Source of the DNA: Sinonovacula constricta
Lineage: Eukaryota > Mollusca > Bivalvia > Cardiida > Solecurtidae
DNA: 64,000 nt
Direction: 5' to 3'
Assembly: GCA_007844125.1 (NCBI GenBank)
Contig: CM017565.1
Span: forward strand, 7,638,885-7,702,884
The notes under the pieces are model-generated. The model searched no databases. It was not told where the DNA came from and saw nothing but the letters and a program-made list of their open reading frames with translations. Positions 23,310 through 35,960 of the stretch are shown here, one piece after another. The translations under genes and the position numbers were made by a program. Each line of letters begins with the position of its first letter. The stretch's first letter is position 1.

Positions 23310-25635
23310 TTTATTTGTTTACGATGTACTTCTTTAACAGCGTTTATCGTCTGAGTGTTCTCGTCTGCTATCGTTTTTGTGTGCATGTAAATTTCACTGT
23401 CATGAAAATTCCAAATCTGTGGTTATCGGCACGTAAGGTTGAAGGTTACATACCACCATATTGTTAAAAAAAATTAATGTTGTCAAATGGTCTCGAACTG
23501 GTTAAAGGTTTAAACATTTTCAGCAAAGGTATCTTCAATCGACAAGAATACAAGATGGCCGCCATTTCAGCTGAAATCTATATGACTTTTTGGCCCTGCT
23601 CTAGCAGGCAATCAAATTGCCCAAAATGTGGGCTTTATATCTATACGACTTTTCGGGCCGGAAAGTGATAGATATTGGCCCGCTTATTTGAAATGCCACT
23701 GCATTATTATGCCAGGCAGCAATCAATTTACAGGGCTAATAATACATAGTTATTTAATAATGTAATATAATTACTGGTTGTATTTCTTGTATTTAATAAA
23801 ACTTAAAATATACTTAATAAACATAAATAACTTTTCTAATGAAACTAATATTTGCGTTTTGCACCGTGAAGATCACTCCCGCTGACACCCCTTATTGTGC
23901 TTTAACCGTGCCAGTCATTCTTTCCAAAATAGTTTAAACATGACACAGTCATGTCAAAAAAACACAAAAAAGCGTGCAGTCATCGCATAAAAGCACAAAT
24001 ATGTTAGAGGTAAATAAGATTACGGGGAAAATAAAACGTGTCATGTATGAAATAAATATCTGCTAAAAGTCAGTGCAACGAAGAAACACATTTTAAGCTT
24101 TGTGCACCTTACTGGGTTAAGGAAAGCATTAACATGTCTAACAAATCGCAAACCCTAACACATCAAAATTATGACTTTTGTCCATGTGTATTGACTGAGC
24201 ATTTCACCCCCTTATTCTTTGGCTTGTAATTTTCTAACGTGTCTCACGATGTAACATCCAGGCGTTCCGTTTCTCTTGGACTATTTTTGCAAAGACAACA
24301 TATCGAATACAAAAGGAAATAATACACTTCATCATAAAATTGGTTGGTAAATCATGTCTTAATCTAAACACTGTGGCGAAAATTAATTTGGCCCTATATC
24401 TGGCTCTGTCACGACTGCATTTGCTCTATGTGTCGAAATACCCGGACTTAGGTACCAGAGGTTTCAATTCTTTCTCAGTATTAAGCGTTTATGGCATCTA
24501 AATTAACTTTTAATATATTGCATTTATTAAACTGTAGGTATTTGCAGTGAAAAACAATAGATTTATTGAAAGGAAAATGGAAGCAACGATCGAAACATGT
24601 GATGCGAATCTAGCAGTTCTTTTTAACATTCAAAAATGTTGAATGCTATTTTAAAGTCGATTGGTTTCATGTACAATCGTTGGGTAGATTGTGGTAGAAA
24701 ACAAATACTTGTTTATTTTCAAATATAAAACCTTGAAATATTCTCGTACAGTTATTGGCTTATGTGGGGCAAATGCCCTACAATTGTATGGACATGCCAA
24801 AGTGCTAAATTCGTGAAAATGTTGGTTCTATGTTCACTTATCCAAGTGCGTCTAGGTCGTTGAGACTGTTCACATCCTGTAGCATCAAGTCTCAAAACAC
24901 GTCTAACATAGTAAATAAGTAAAGAAATATTCAAGAATTCACAATAGTTGCTTTAAACATTATAAACATCCGTAGACTACACAATTGCTTTGGAACGACA
25001 TAAATGTTTTAGTTTGAACCATAAATCACGTTTCAAGAAGGTAGTTCAGAAATGCATGTGTAACACAATGGTACAAATCACGATTCAGACAAAAATATTC
25101 CATTTCTAAGTCTAATAGAAATAATAGTTTGATATAGATATAAGGACAAATACCTAAATACATAGACTAGATTTTGTCATGCAATACCATTCCGCATATA
25201 TATATTCTACATATGCAAACTGTACAATTTAAGTTTTGTTTTAATGGGCACTTTGATGAAACATTCTTATGAAAGTCAATGCCAAATTCGATGGTGGGTC
25301 TTGCTTTGGCCCTTCAAATTAGATTTCGACAAACAATGCATATCCACTCGTAGGTTTACCCAATAAAGTATGCTTAAAACTTGATAAAATGGATATATCT
25401 ATATATAACATATAGAACTCTGAATTTATATGATTTATGCCTTTCCGAGTATACGAGTAAATAAAGCATTATATGGACGTTTATCTTTGTTCGTTTGTCA
25501 TGTAAATACTCCCCCAGGTTAACGGTCTTCGTGATCACCTTAACGTCCTAATTAACATATTACAACACAATATTTTTTTTTCATTTGTACAGTACATGCG
25601 GAAAAGTGTTCTTACCTCGTGTTTGTATTGTTTAT
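23310..25635. other. A+T-rich non-coding DNA
   Basis: No gene can be supported. The 60-codon - strand frame at 24752-24934 has mixed composition but no recognisable motif. Some G+C-richer patches (23600-23700, 24230-24450) show no clear frame. Confidence 0.4.
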
Positions 25636-25639
25636 ATTT

Positions 25640-25870
25640 TATGAATTTTTCTAACGGCTTTGGAATCAGATTAAAAAATCCATGGGTTCGAGTCCCTTTC
25701 GTGGCAAAGGTTTAATTGTGAAAAGGTCTCCCAGCTGACTTGCGCTGCACCGAGGGGTTCTACCCAGAGATTTGCTTCGTGTCTACCTCTGCCAAACAGT
25801 TGGGCGTCGCTATGATGATCATAATTGGTCAGTGTGATGTATTGTATAAACATAAACATGCTGATCATTT
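25640..25870 (+). repeat. tRNA-derived SINE
   Basis: A perfect B box, GGTTCGAGTCC (25685-25695), lies after a tRNA-like arm (ACGGCTTTGGAATCAGATT). TTCGTGGCA then resembles a tRNA acceptor end. A G+C-richer body follows (CAGCTGACTTGCGCTGCACC, GGGGTTCTACCC, 'aacagttgggcgtcgctatg'). The head and early body match the - strand copy at 59000-59110 ('atgggttcgagtccc', 'cagct', 'gttctaccc'), so the two belong to one family. It would have been copied by RNA polymerase III and moved by a LINE. Long frames on both strands here are chance. Confidence 0.7.
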
Positions 25871-26104
25871 AAATATTTGTTATATTTATTGTGTATTACA
25901 TTGCGTATCAAGATTGAATCAGCAGTTGTGGGCAGTAACAAAAGGCACTAGAATATTTGAATTAAATTAAAATGAAATAATGGGATCTGTTGCAAGGATA
26001 AACGTTTTTTCTCATGGTTACACGAAATGATGCCTTTAAGAATGAAGATCCACATTCATTCAAAAGGAGATTAAAACATTACCACTTACATTTAAATCTA
26101 AACT

Positions 26105-26285
26105 AATTCAAGACAAAGTCGAACAGGGTAAATGTAGAGACATAACATACAAAAAGAAAAAAACAACAACAGTTTCCGACTTGAAACGTTCTGAAATTAA
26201 AAAGTTTGTCTCGGGAACTAAATAAAGCCTGGTTTATGAAGCGCTTCAACCCCGCACTTCCTGAAACAACTGTTGTAATTTTCTG
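26105..26285 (-). repeat. Hairpin-core repeat, family I, decayed
   Basis: Going from high to low coordinates: GGAAGTGCGGGGTTGAAGCG, 'ttcataaaccaggcttta', a mostly lost hairpin, a segment like 'gttatgtctc', then 'ccctgttcgactttgtc'. This is the order of family I with a large central deletion. Confidence 0.6.
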
Positions 26286-26339
26286 ACAAAAAGAAAACAC
26301 TTAAAAAACATTGTAATCTTGTGACAATGATATTTCGAT

Positions 26340-26960
26340 TCAGAACAAAATGAGGCTGTAAAACCACCACTGAATTTATTGAAATAAATGAGAGCTTGCC
26401 AATCGTTTAGCCCAAATATCATGTCTCAATTGTGCTGCAGAAAGTTAAAAACGACAATGTGACCAAACATGAATGGATCTGTTACCCGATGTGTAGAATA
26501 GATGTCAATAACTGTTGCAGTATTGCTAGAATTACTCTTAATCAAAGTTTTTTTTTTCTAGTAACAGCTTGATTTAAATGTGAAACAATTGAAAACGAAC
26601 ATGGTCTACGTTAACTTTTCTGTTTTAGCACTGAAATTATAAAAGCGAATAGAACATTCGATATGATAATGTATTAAATGTTTAGTATTGCGGTGGTTCA
26701 ATCTTTCAAATTTGGTATTTTGTAAACAACACACTAGCCAACATCTGATTATTTATTTTGTGGACACTGGCGCATAACATAAATAGACATTACAGTAATT
26801 ATCCGAAAAGAAAGGCAATTTTAGTCGGTAATGATGTATACCGCAAATAAAATACATATTTAGAGACGCTGACGCATTTGTCCGATCTTTGTTACCGAAC
26901 TCAGATTCGTCTGAAAAATTATTGTCAAATTGATTATTAAAATTCATAACGGTTGTATGC
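26340..26960. repeat. Duplicated block D, copy 1
   Basis: It pairs with 48180-48850. 'tattgctagaattactctta' matches 'tactgctagaactacttgta'. 'gaacatggtctacgttaact' matches 'gaacatagtttaatgaactt'. 'ggacactggcgcataacata' matches 'agacattggcgcacgtcatt'. The open frames at 26753-27007 are not kept in the other copy. In both places a hairpin-core fragment lies shortly before it. Confidence 0.55.
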
Positions 26961-27019
26961 ATATCAATTTTAAGAAATATATAAAGGTCCAATAAAAAAT
27001 ATCGCAAATTAAAAGTTTA

Positions 27020-27330
27020 CACTACCTCTAGGAAAAGGCATGAACTAGTTACTGTAAAAGTAAAAGTAAGAAAACAGAAACGAGACATGAAAACATACAG
27101 AAACGGGTAAAAAAGGAAAGGTCCTTTAATGATATAACCACAGATATTTAAATTTTAACTACCCCTAGACAAAGGCAAACAGGGTAAATTGCCAAAGTGA
27201 CAATTAACAGATAGACGCGACATAACACACACAAATAAAAACCAGCAGTTACCGCCTTGGAACGGCCAACCGGCAAAATGGATCGACTCGAATACATATA
27301 TCTGGTTTGCGGGGCGCCTAAACCGCCCCC
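27020..27330 (-). repeat. Hairpin-core repeat, family I, two joined pieces
   Basis: 27118-27330 is a family I 3' body (AAGGTCCTTT, 'ctacccctagacaaaggcaa', 'accgccttggaacggccaac', then the degenerate hairpin and 'tctggtttgcggggcgc'). Just before it, 27020-27117 repeats part of the same tail (ACTACCTCTAGGAAAAGGCA through GAAACGAGACATG). It therefore looks like a tandem partial duplication or two insertions. A C-rich stretch (27320-27345) follows. Confidence 0.65.
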
Positions 27331-27339
27331 ACGCACCAC

Positions 27340-28715
27340 CCCCCAAACAAAAAATAATAAAATAATAAAAAAGCAACACCATGCTGTGAAACCACAGCTG
27401 GTCACTTGATTAGTTAATTTAGTTAATTTTATACATAGATGTCATAATGGGTCGTCAAACAATTAGCCATTTTGATACACATGGTCTTACTGAACTGCAT
27501 TTGGCCAGTAATGCTATAATCTTCTCCCCTCCTCACCAACACCCAATTTGTTAACTCAACCCATCCAATAACATCCCACTATGATCCCAGTATGACGCCA
27601 GATATGTAATGCCTTTAAGTACCCATCTTCATGAATGATGCAACAGCAAAGCAAGTGTATGCTCATTGGCTAACAACTCTTCATCATTTTAATGTGTTAT
27701 TAGACATGTACAAATAAACAAAATTGCACACTATCACGAATATCACAATATTGAGAAAAAAAAGAGCGATTAACGCTTTTAACATTGCAGCAAACAAGTT
27801 TTATGTCTTATTTAACTAGCATAGTCTTTATAAGGGTATTCTCAAAACTGACACAAAATTTATCTTTTATATGTTTATCTGATAATAATGATATAGATAA
27901 AACTAATTCGTAAAACGATAGCTTATATCTTTTAATATATTGTACTAAGCTGTTTAAAATATAATATGATGTCTTTCTGTCTTTCAGATTCATGGTTTTT
28001 AGTATCAATTATATAAATAAAGCCGTTTATGATTTATTAGACGATGAACGTCAACACTAAACTGTTATGTTCTTAGTAATTACGACTTCATGTTATTAAA
28101 AACAGTTTGTTTTATTTTAAAATACAAATGTAATTGTTAATGTGGAATTAAACAAGTAACACAAATACCATCGCTAATTTCTTCAAAACATAAATTTACG
28201 CATACAACGTAATTTAACAGCCAGTTACATGTATGGCTTATTACTTGTAAAAAGTGCGACATCAAAAGGATGTTGGTGATAATGAGCAGTTAAAAATGTA
28301 AGTTATTAAAAATACCGATCTCGTTTAAAAAAAACATGTTTAGAATCGAACACTGTCCTAAAAAGTTTGTTCATTAATTTTGACATTTGAGTATAATGGC
28401 CGAATAAAGCTTGTATTATACCATGTAACAAACTTGTCAGTCGTTTCTGGCAAAAACACATTCAGACTGATCTTCCCTTTTAAAACATATGAATGAGCCT
28501 AGTATGTGGTATCGGGTAAGAGCTATGGGGTCCCGTCTGCTTTCACTACAATTAGAGATGTTGTAACTGACATTTGGCTTAATGTACGTGTAATTTGTTG
28601 AAAAAAAGCATTGTCCCAAATTGCTTGCAATTTAGTTAAAATATAGGCGGCGATTAATAAGTGGTTTAAAATCCATGTGTGGGATGCAAGGATCTGTCAC
28701 AAGAAGGACTGAATA
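27340..28715. other. A+T-rich non-coding DNA
   Basis: Nothing beyond scattered short frames. The - strand frame at 28437-28619 has no recognisable motif. Confidence 0.4.
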
Positions 28716-28719
28716 AGGA

Positions 28720-28910
28720 AATGTGGCACAGTCCTTTGAGAATTACAGCATAGTAAAAATTGCACAAAGCACATGACGACTTATTCATGTGAACGCCAAA
28801 TGTAACAGAAATAACAAATATGTGATGAGTCAATAAGCAAATAGAGCAAACCAAATCCTTAGCGCTAGGGGTGCTTACACAGGTTAAACAAACAACTCTC
28901 TAACCTTGGG
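28720..28910 (-). repeat. Hairpin-core repeat, family II, hairpin lost
   Basis: The tail elements are in order ('gcacatgacgacttattca', 'acgccaaatgtaac', 'aatatgtgatgagtcaataa', 'caaatagagcaaacc'), then GGGGTGCTTACACAGGTTAA and 'aactctctaacc'. The hairpin and GGCGGTAACTG part between them are missing, so this copy is deleted exactly across the core. Confidence 0.55.
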
Positions 28911-29024
28911 TGCCTAGATGACTAGGGAGCCAGCAAAAACGGCATCCTTATTAAGTTTCAAAGGTGGTTCATTAATGTGAGGGTTTGTCATGTTTAGGAT
29001 TTTAATATTTTCTTATTCATATAA

Positions 29025-29610
29025 AATCTTCCCGTGCATGTAATCTATGTTTTCATTTATTAATCCTATAAAGATTGTAAAGTGTATTTTCTTTTAATGG
29101 ACATTTGAATTTGGTTCCTCAAATCCATCTACACATGAGCATGATGCTTCAACTATTTACACTTCTTCACTGTTCACTTTATTTCACTTATAATCAAACC
29201 TTTTTATCTATCTTCTATAATAATTAATACTTCAATCTCTTATAAATACCATATGGACATTATTTTTCCATTAATTCACTACTATATTGTAATGACTTCA
29301 TAACTGATCTAAGCGCTTGGAAATTGTTATTCAAATAGATCTGTTTTTCTATTACTTGCTTGCATTTGAGAAATCCACCAGGAAGTGCGACTTTAGGGAC
29401 TCTTAAAACCGGTTTAAGCACCCCAGTCAGTCCTTTTTGTAGTCTGACCGTTCTAAGGCGACAATTGTTGTGTCTTTCCTTTTTACATACAATTGTTTTC
29501 TTACTTCTACATTTGGCTGGTGTGTAAATGTCTTTGTCATGTGCATTTTAAAATTGTGGTATAGGTGGAAATGCACAAAGTACTTTGTCATATTTCCCTA
29601 TAGATCAAAA
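29025..29610 (+). repeat. Hairpin-core repeat, family II, full copy
   Basis: The head starts near CCCGTGCATGTAATCTATG and 'attaatcctataaagattg'. It keeps 'ttcttttaatggacatttg' and 'acatgagcatgatgcttcaa', and reaches 'cttgcatttgagaaatccac' and CCGGTTTAAGCACCCCAGTC. The hairpin is partly decayed (29418-29445). The tail ends near 'actttgtcatatttcc'. Its length of about 585 bases equals that of 32640-33225. Confidence 0.75.
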
Positions 29611-29989
29611 TAATAAAAAAAAAACAATTAAAACATAAGAAACATTTACATTGTATATATAGTAGGTAAACAATTTGAAGGCATTTTAATCTGAAAAGAA
29701 ACGTTTCATATTTATCAAACAAGTATATTGATCGAAATTTCAAGGCATGTCAGGGTCGCACTTTTGTATTTTATTTTACTACATGGCGCTTTCCATTAGA
29801 CCTTTCTACGAAGGTTACATATGTACGCTACGCTACTGCTCGTCGAAAAGACCTTCGTTTATCAGCGTCAAAATAATAGAATTTCAACAGTCATGTCGCC
29901 TTTGGCATTGATTAAATGTACTTTTGTTTGAGGAGAGCGCCACCCGCCACCTTTCACATATCGTTTACAATCACACGTCTGTCGTCTGG

Positions 29990-31470
29990 TCCTTTCTTGT
30001 TTTAACAACACAATAAACCTGTCGGTAAGAATTGCTCATCACATTCTATTGTCTCACTGTTTTCTGACATTTTCAAATCTGCAGAATGTTGCGCTTCTGT
30101 TAAGAAGTATGTATAACACGTGCACATTTCAATCGCAAGTTTGAAGGGATGTACAAAATATAATTGCGACATTCAGTGGAAGCGCCGAGGAGTCACCGTG
30201 TTGATTCTTACTATCACTTTAAGCTGAAATGAGAACTCCATATGCAACTTTATGTCACAGAATCATCCAGAAAGCCTGCCACAGACGAAACTTATTGCGT
30301 GATTCGGTTTTCATGGTAATTTAACGATGGAATGTTACTTTTGCAGACATACGCCTAAAGCCATAATAACATTTGTAGAAGAAAAAATTACCGTCTCCAT
30401 GGCGTGCTTAAATGATCTGTGTTATTTTACAAAAACTGACTTGTCGATACATTAAGGAGCTGTAAATACGCATGCTAGAAAAAACAAACACAACAATGTA
30501 ATAGAACCAGACATTGATAATATTGAATATTGTTCGGTTCTTATTAAGAAAAAATGAAAACGGACCAATGCGAGTAATATTATAAAGTTTAAATATAACA
30601 AAACAAATGCTCTTGCAATAGTTAATAGAAAAGTGACACAACAATAGAACAAAAAATATTTGCTTTTAAACAGTCATACGGCAAAAATAAAAAATTGGGA
30701 GCGTTTCAATCTGTTTACGGGGCATTTCAACCACTATCTTCTCGAAAGGTTTTCTCAAATAAAAATAGTTAAAATATAAATATCTCATCAAGAAGACGTT
30801 ACATACCTCAAAGTATACAGTGTATACACAACGATGTAATAAGTAAAATAAACTAAATATAGAAAACGTTCACTATGTATACGAAATGAACGCAACAGTC
30901 CTTTCACAGATATCGTTAGAACGTTCCAAGAGATGAAATATACGTTTTTATTCTAGTTACTGAGGCATTATTAAATACTAAACATGCGGTTGAGACAATG
31001 TTTACAAGGAACATTACCTTAGTTATGATTCGACGGATTTCCAATTATCAGTTAATTATCAGTTAATTTGGATCTAGCCCAAGGATGCAATTATCTTCAA
31101 AACATAATAATATACAGACGTTATTAAGTATATTAGCTGTCTTCTTTTTATTCGGACCCGATGCCAGTGTGTGTCTGCTCTTTTAGCAAACACGAACAAC
31201 ACATGAACAGTTTGAAAATAAAATGTTTCAACAATAAATATAAATATTCTGCTTTTACAAGAAGGAGCCATATATTTGCAAGAAAAAATCAAATCTGTCG
31301 CATAGGTTTCTAGCTTCCTCCAAACAAGAAGCTTTATTGGTCGTAAATATTTGGACTTTAGCTATGTCTCGTCTTTCTTTTGTTTTATGTGTTTTAGACA
31401 AAAGATGGTCAGCCGTGTATCACGCAATATCCTATTTACAATATATGTAGGTGTTTCAAAGGTTAACTGT
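29990..31470. repeat. Duplicated block A, copy 2
   Basis: Homologous to 17240-18340 in the same orientation (examples are given there). The middle part (about 30560-31330) is less clear and may hold insertions, including a possible hairpin-core flank near 30705-30775. The frames on the - strand are not shared with copy 1. Confidence 0.7.
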
Positions 31471-31778
31471 ACAGAAACATTAAGATTGTATTAGCTTCAT
31501 TTTTACCACACACAGTAATATTGTCAAGTATATAATACATTTTATTATTTAGAAAAAAGCCATGTATATTTAATTCGTATGCAACGTATATTTGTTACTT
31601 TTATGAACTGCGATTTATCGTGATATTGTCAATGACACCACTATAGTGCAGATAATCCTTGTATTGTAATCAACATGCAATATGTAAGCGATTTCGTTAC
31701 AGATATATTGATCTTATAGTTATCCGGGATCAAAGCCGCTTATGAAGGTTGTTTTTGCAAGAGAATAACGCCCCCTAT

Positions 31779-31793
31779 GTGTGTGTGTTTGTT

Positions 31794-31839
<46 letters not shown>

Positions 31840-31844
31840 TGTGT

Positions 31845-31882
<38 letters not shown>
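31779..31882. repeat. Microsatellite (TG)n with TTTG interruptions
   Basis: A TG run of about 104 bases is broken by GTTTGTTTG near the start, TTTG near 31837 and a TATG. The long Cys/Val frame is the repeat translated. Confidence 0.95.
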
Positions 31883-31884
<2 letters not shown>

Positions 31885-31889
31885 TCTCT

Positions 31890-32635
31890 GTATGGAGATA
31901 TCAAAATAATAGAGCTACCTTAGATACATGTTACATGTAACAAGATTTTATTCAAATATGCCAATTGAAGTTATAGTCATATGCCTTCTAAATATTTATC
32001 TCCAAATATTAAACTTTGTTTTCAAAGTTTATTTTCAAAATCTATAGTTTAAATATGTTTATGAGTGTCAAATTCAGCCTACCCTTATGTTTTATGTCAA
32101 ACGTCAGCCCGGTCCAATACGAAAGTAACCAACTATTAATTTGAATGAACATTTATAAAATGGATTGTTTTTTGTGGTTGTTTTTGTTTAAAGATGACGA
32201 TGGCAATACTTACTAATGTTGATGCCGGTATCACTGCTTAAGATAAGACTACAAATTTAACTTTGCAGGGATCACTCAAGTAAACAATTGGTTTCAACTT
32301 ACAATATTGGCAACTGCTTGCCAATATCATTATATTTTTCACGTAGAAATCACTGACCAATTGTTGCTTAATTCTTATTTGAACGTTCAATGCAAAGTAG
32401 GATGCTCCTCGTTGTTACGGCGGTTAATTACGCCGCAAAATTAGAACATAAACAGGTTTTTATTTTTTCCTTTCTATACCAGAAGAACTATGTCATGTAA
32501 AGTTTTCGTTCCCTCGCAAACCAAAAATGAAAATTGTTTTATATTAATATTTTTCTAGGTCAAACTTGCATTGGCAGGTGCTCACATGGAAGGCCACTTT
32601 TGTACGGCAGTAACTCTGTAAATAACATTGCAAAT
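31890..32635. other. A+T-rich non-coding DNA
   Basis: No gene or repeat was recognised between the microsatellite and the family II copy. Confidence 0.4.
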
Positions 32636-32639
32636 AAGA

Positions 32640-33225
32640 ATATATAAGACAAAGTCCTATAAACATTGCAACATATACAAAAATTGAAAGACACAGGACC
32701 AAGGTATCCATATGCACGCCAAATGTAAAAGTGAGAGCAAATCTGTGACGAGTCATTTAACAATAAGAGCAAACCCGACAGTTACCGCATTGGAACGGTC
32801 AGTCGGCAATATGGACCGACTGTGGTGCTTATGCCGGTTTTAAAGAGCTCTAACCTCGCACTTCCTGATGGGTTTCTCGAATGCAAGCAATGATAAAAAA
32901 CTGATCTATCTGAATGAGTGTCCAAGCGCTGACGTTTTGTTTGACAAGTTATGACGAAAGTAGTGACGTCATTGAAAAATAATGCCCACATAGTGTCTAA
33001 AAGAGAGATAAGTATTATTTCGATTAGAAAACCTACAGAAAACGTTAATAGTAAATAAAATTATCTATTCGAATCAAGAAAAAAATGACCAGAGAAGAGT
33101 AAATGGTTGTAGCATCCTGTTCATGCGGAGATGGAATTAAGGAACCTAATGTCAAAGTCCATCAAAGGAAATACACGTAACAATCCTTATAGGATGAATT
33201 AAATGACAACATAGAAGTAGCGTGT
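32640..33225 (-). repeat. Hairpin-core repeat, family II, reference copy
   Basis: The cleanest family II copy, about 585 bases, read from 33225 down to 32640. It has a head with 'ttaattcatcctataaggat', a TGACGTCA-containing part (near 32965), 'gaaacccatcaggaagtgcg', and the intact hairpin stem CAGTCGG/CCGACTG around 32799-32821. GCGGTAACTGTCGGGTTTGC and a tail ending TTATATATTCTTATT follow. No open frame spans it and no protein is encoded. Confidence 0.85.
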
Positions 33226-33309
33226 TCAATATCGCCACAGTTTTCAGCGAATGCACATGAACGTTTATCTACTATGCGAAGAACAAAATCTCTTGAATAT
33301 AGTTTATAT

Positions 33310-34090
33310 ATTGTCGAGCCCTATATAGGTGAGACAACTTAAGCACTCCACATGTCCTTTACGTGAGATTGCACAGGAGGTATAACATTGGGATTTTTTT
33401 ACCTTTTTATATAATATGCCAACTGCGGATAAATCCTCAGTCTTTTATGGTTTAAACTCTTTACCTATTTATTCTTAACAATACTACAATTATTTTGTTG
33501 GTTTGGGTTTTTAAAAAGAATTCGATAATTTCTTTCGTATTTTTTTTAAATTCCATTTTTGAGACTTTTGGCATATGACGTCATGCCATTGTATGACGTC
33601 ATTAAATGGTTCTTATTATATATCAGCGCTTGGGCTGTTTTATTTCAAACAACCCTCTCATTTGTAATTTTAGGTTGCCGAGGCTTTTACCTACTGTATA
33701 TACTGTACATATGTTGATAGTTTATTTTATTACTAGATATTTTGCATGCTTATAAGTTTATTGTACCTGATTTAACTCCTGATGCAGGTGCTTACTGTTA
33801 GTTGTTTCACTTTGACGGGATTTTTTATCTACACTGTTTGTTTGATAGATAAACCGTCAGGACGTTCGAGGTTGGAGCGTTTCACAAACCAGGTTAAAGC
33901 ACCCCAGTCGGTCTTTTTTGCCGACTGACCGTTCCAAGGCGGTAACTGCTGGTTAATCGTTTTGTGTGTTATGTCTCGTCCCAGTGTTTTTGGTCACATT
34001 TACATTTGCCCGGTTTGCCTTTGCCTAGAGGTAGATTAAATTTAAATATCTGTGGAAATTTTGATAGGACCTTTACTTATTTACTTATCC
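33310..34090 (+). repeat. Hairpin-core repeat, family I, full copy
   Basis: It starts near CGAGCCCTATATAGGTGAGA. It has a head through 'tcagcgcttgggctgtttta' and 'ggttgccgaggcttttacct', then 'accaggttaaagcacccc' and the hairpin (stem 33905-33911 and 33921-33927, 9-base loop). GGCGGTAACTGCTGG follows, and the tail runs to 'gataggacctttacttattt'. It matches 54265-55110 throughout and 37180-37600 from the 'gttgccgagg' point. It begins about 85 bases after a family II copy in the opposite orientation. Confidence 0.85.
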
Positions 34091-34800
34091 AAAAGAGAGC
34101 CAAGTTTACTCTATTAATTGCTCACAGCGGCTCTTGATGACAGGTTCTGAGGTTTAGCAATTTTCATGTTTTGCCATCTTTTCACAAAGCATTAAAACTA
34201 ACAGTCACTGAGACTGATTCCACTTGTCAGTATTGACACAGGTAAACAGTTCTTTATGCCAGCCTGATATACCTACATGTCATTCTGTGTGGCATAAAAC
34301 ACCCTTTGTAGATTTAGCTTGTCATAATTCATCATCGTTTGCCAACTGAAAAAGATGAAAAGCTTTTTTAAGATTTAAAAAATCTTACTTGCGTCTAAGT
34401 ATTTTTCGTTGTAAATGGCAAGAATCGGATAAGAACCTGAGTTTTAATATAATTTCTATAAATATAGAAGAAGCTCATCAGAATCGAAAACACCGCTAAG
34501 AGAATTTTCTTCCCGATGCAAAGAGTGACACTTCCACTTGATTTGCAGCTGAAAACAGTGAGCAGATGGCGTTAAGTATGCAAATAATGTAATTTGTTGA
34601 GCGCTTATATAGCATGCTGTGACGCCATTAGCAGTACATCAATCTTTTTAAATCCCTACTAAGAAAGATGACGGTGCCATAATTCAAGGTTTCCTAGTCC
34701 ATTTTTACCTTTATGCTTCCTTAAGTATTAAATCTATTTGTTGGGTATTTCTTATAACAGCTATAACACGTTTTCAGTTTGCTTTTTAACATGCCATTCT
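34091..34800. other. Non-coding DNA, nothing recognised
   Basis: It has no counterpart between blocks B and C of copy 1, so it was probably inserted here or lost there. No frame or family was recognised. Confidence 0.35.
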
Positions 34801-34804
34801 GTTA

Positions 34805-35350
34805 ACGACACAGTTACGAAGATTCACGGAAATCATCGATGATAAGTTTCTTGTAATTTAATAAGTGATAAAATACCAAGGGTTAACATGTATTGAAAAT
34901 GTTAAATGTAACTAAAAGGAAATTGATTCTTACTTAAACCTATATGATAAGAAAACTACAAGCAAAGACTACGGTGGCATTAACGACAAATTTGAATTGG
35001 CGAAATAATAAATTGCGGTCTCATATTACCGACAGTACATTGAAGCACTCATCTGTTGCTGTCATCGCAATTGTTCCTCAATCGTATTTTTTTAAATGGT
35101 CAATAAAGAAACTTGTGTTATATCTTTTACGTGCTTATATCTTTTACGCGCAAAGGCATTGTCTCACTCTAGACGTGCTTTCACAAAAGGACGGTGGCGT
35201 TATTGATTAGTCTTTGAAATCTTTCCGACATTGTACAATTTTAACTGCATGCAAACATTACAGAGGTTCTTTGTAGTAATGGATTAAAGACAATCAGACA
35301 AGAAAAATCCCTGGATATGAGCTTATCTTATTAGTTTATTCCTCTGGTTA
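34805..35350. repeat. Duplicated block C, copy 2
   Basis: Pairs with 19430-19950 in the same orientation (matching stretches are listed there). The 88-codon frame at 34944-35210 is not kept in the other copy and is unlikely to be a gene. Confidence 0.6.
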
Positions 35351-35417
35351 ATCCAAGCGGATGTAAATGGCTTAACTTTCATTTAGTGATGCTATAGAAA
35401 CATAAAATACTCTTTTT

Positions 35418-35419
<2 letters not shown>

Positions 35420-35508
<89 letters not shown>
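35420..35508. repeat. Microsatellite (AT)n, about 44 units
   Basis: A pure AT run of about 89 bases, self-complementary and so able to form a cruciform. Confidence 0.97.
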
Positions 35509-35513
<5 letters not shown>

Positions 35514-35699
35514 GGGTAATTCATATTATGGGCTGGTATGACTGGTATATGTAAAATATCTAGAGACAATTTATTAAATCATTTGTGTTATACAAAGGAC
35601 ATTAATTTTATGGACAATTTCTAAACGTATGTTAATAAAATATAAAAATTAATACATCATTCCAAATGTATGCTAATAGATTTTAATATGAAAATCAAT

Positions 35700-35960
35700 A
35701 AGTTGTAACATGGTTGAGGACACTGTGCAAACTAAATATAAAGGTAAGAACAAATCTGTGATGAGTCATTTAACAAAAACAGCAAATCCTACAGTTCTTC
35801 TTGGAACGGTCAGTCGGCAGAAAGGACTGACTGGGGTGTTTAGACTTGTTTTATAGAGCTTTAATCGCGCACTTCCTGAGGGGGTGGGGGGTGGTGGTGG
35901 GTCTCAATTGCAAGCAATGACAAGAAAACTTTTTACAGTGGAAATATGCACTAGATTCTG
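35700..35960 (-). repeat. Hairpin-core repeat, family II, partial
   Basis: From low to high coordinates: a tail with 'acaaatctgtgatgagtcat', then 'cttggaacggtcagtcggca', GACTGACTGGGGTGTTTAG and 'ttaatcgcgcacttcctga'. A G-rich insertion (35880-35901) follows and then 'tctcaattgcaagcaatgac'. The head beyond this point is missing. Confidence 0.75.
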
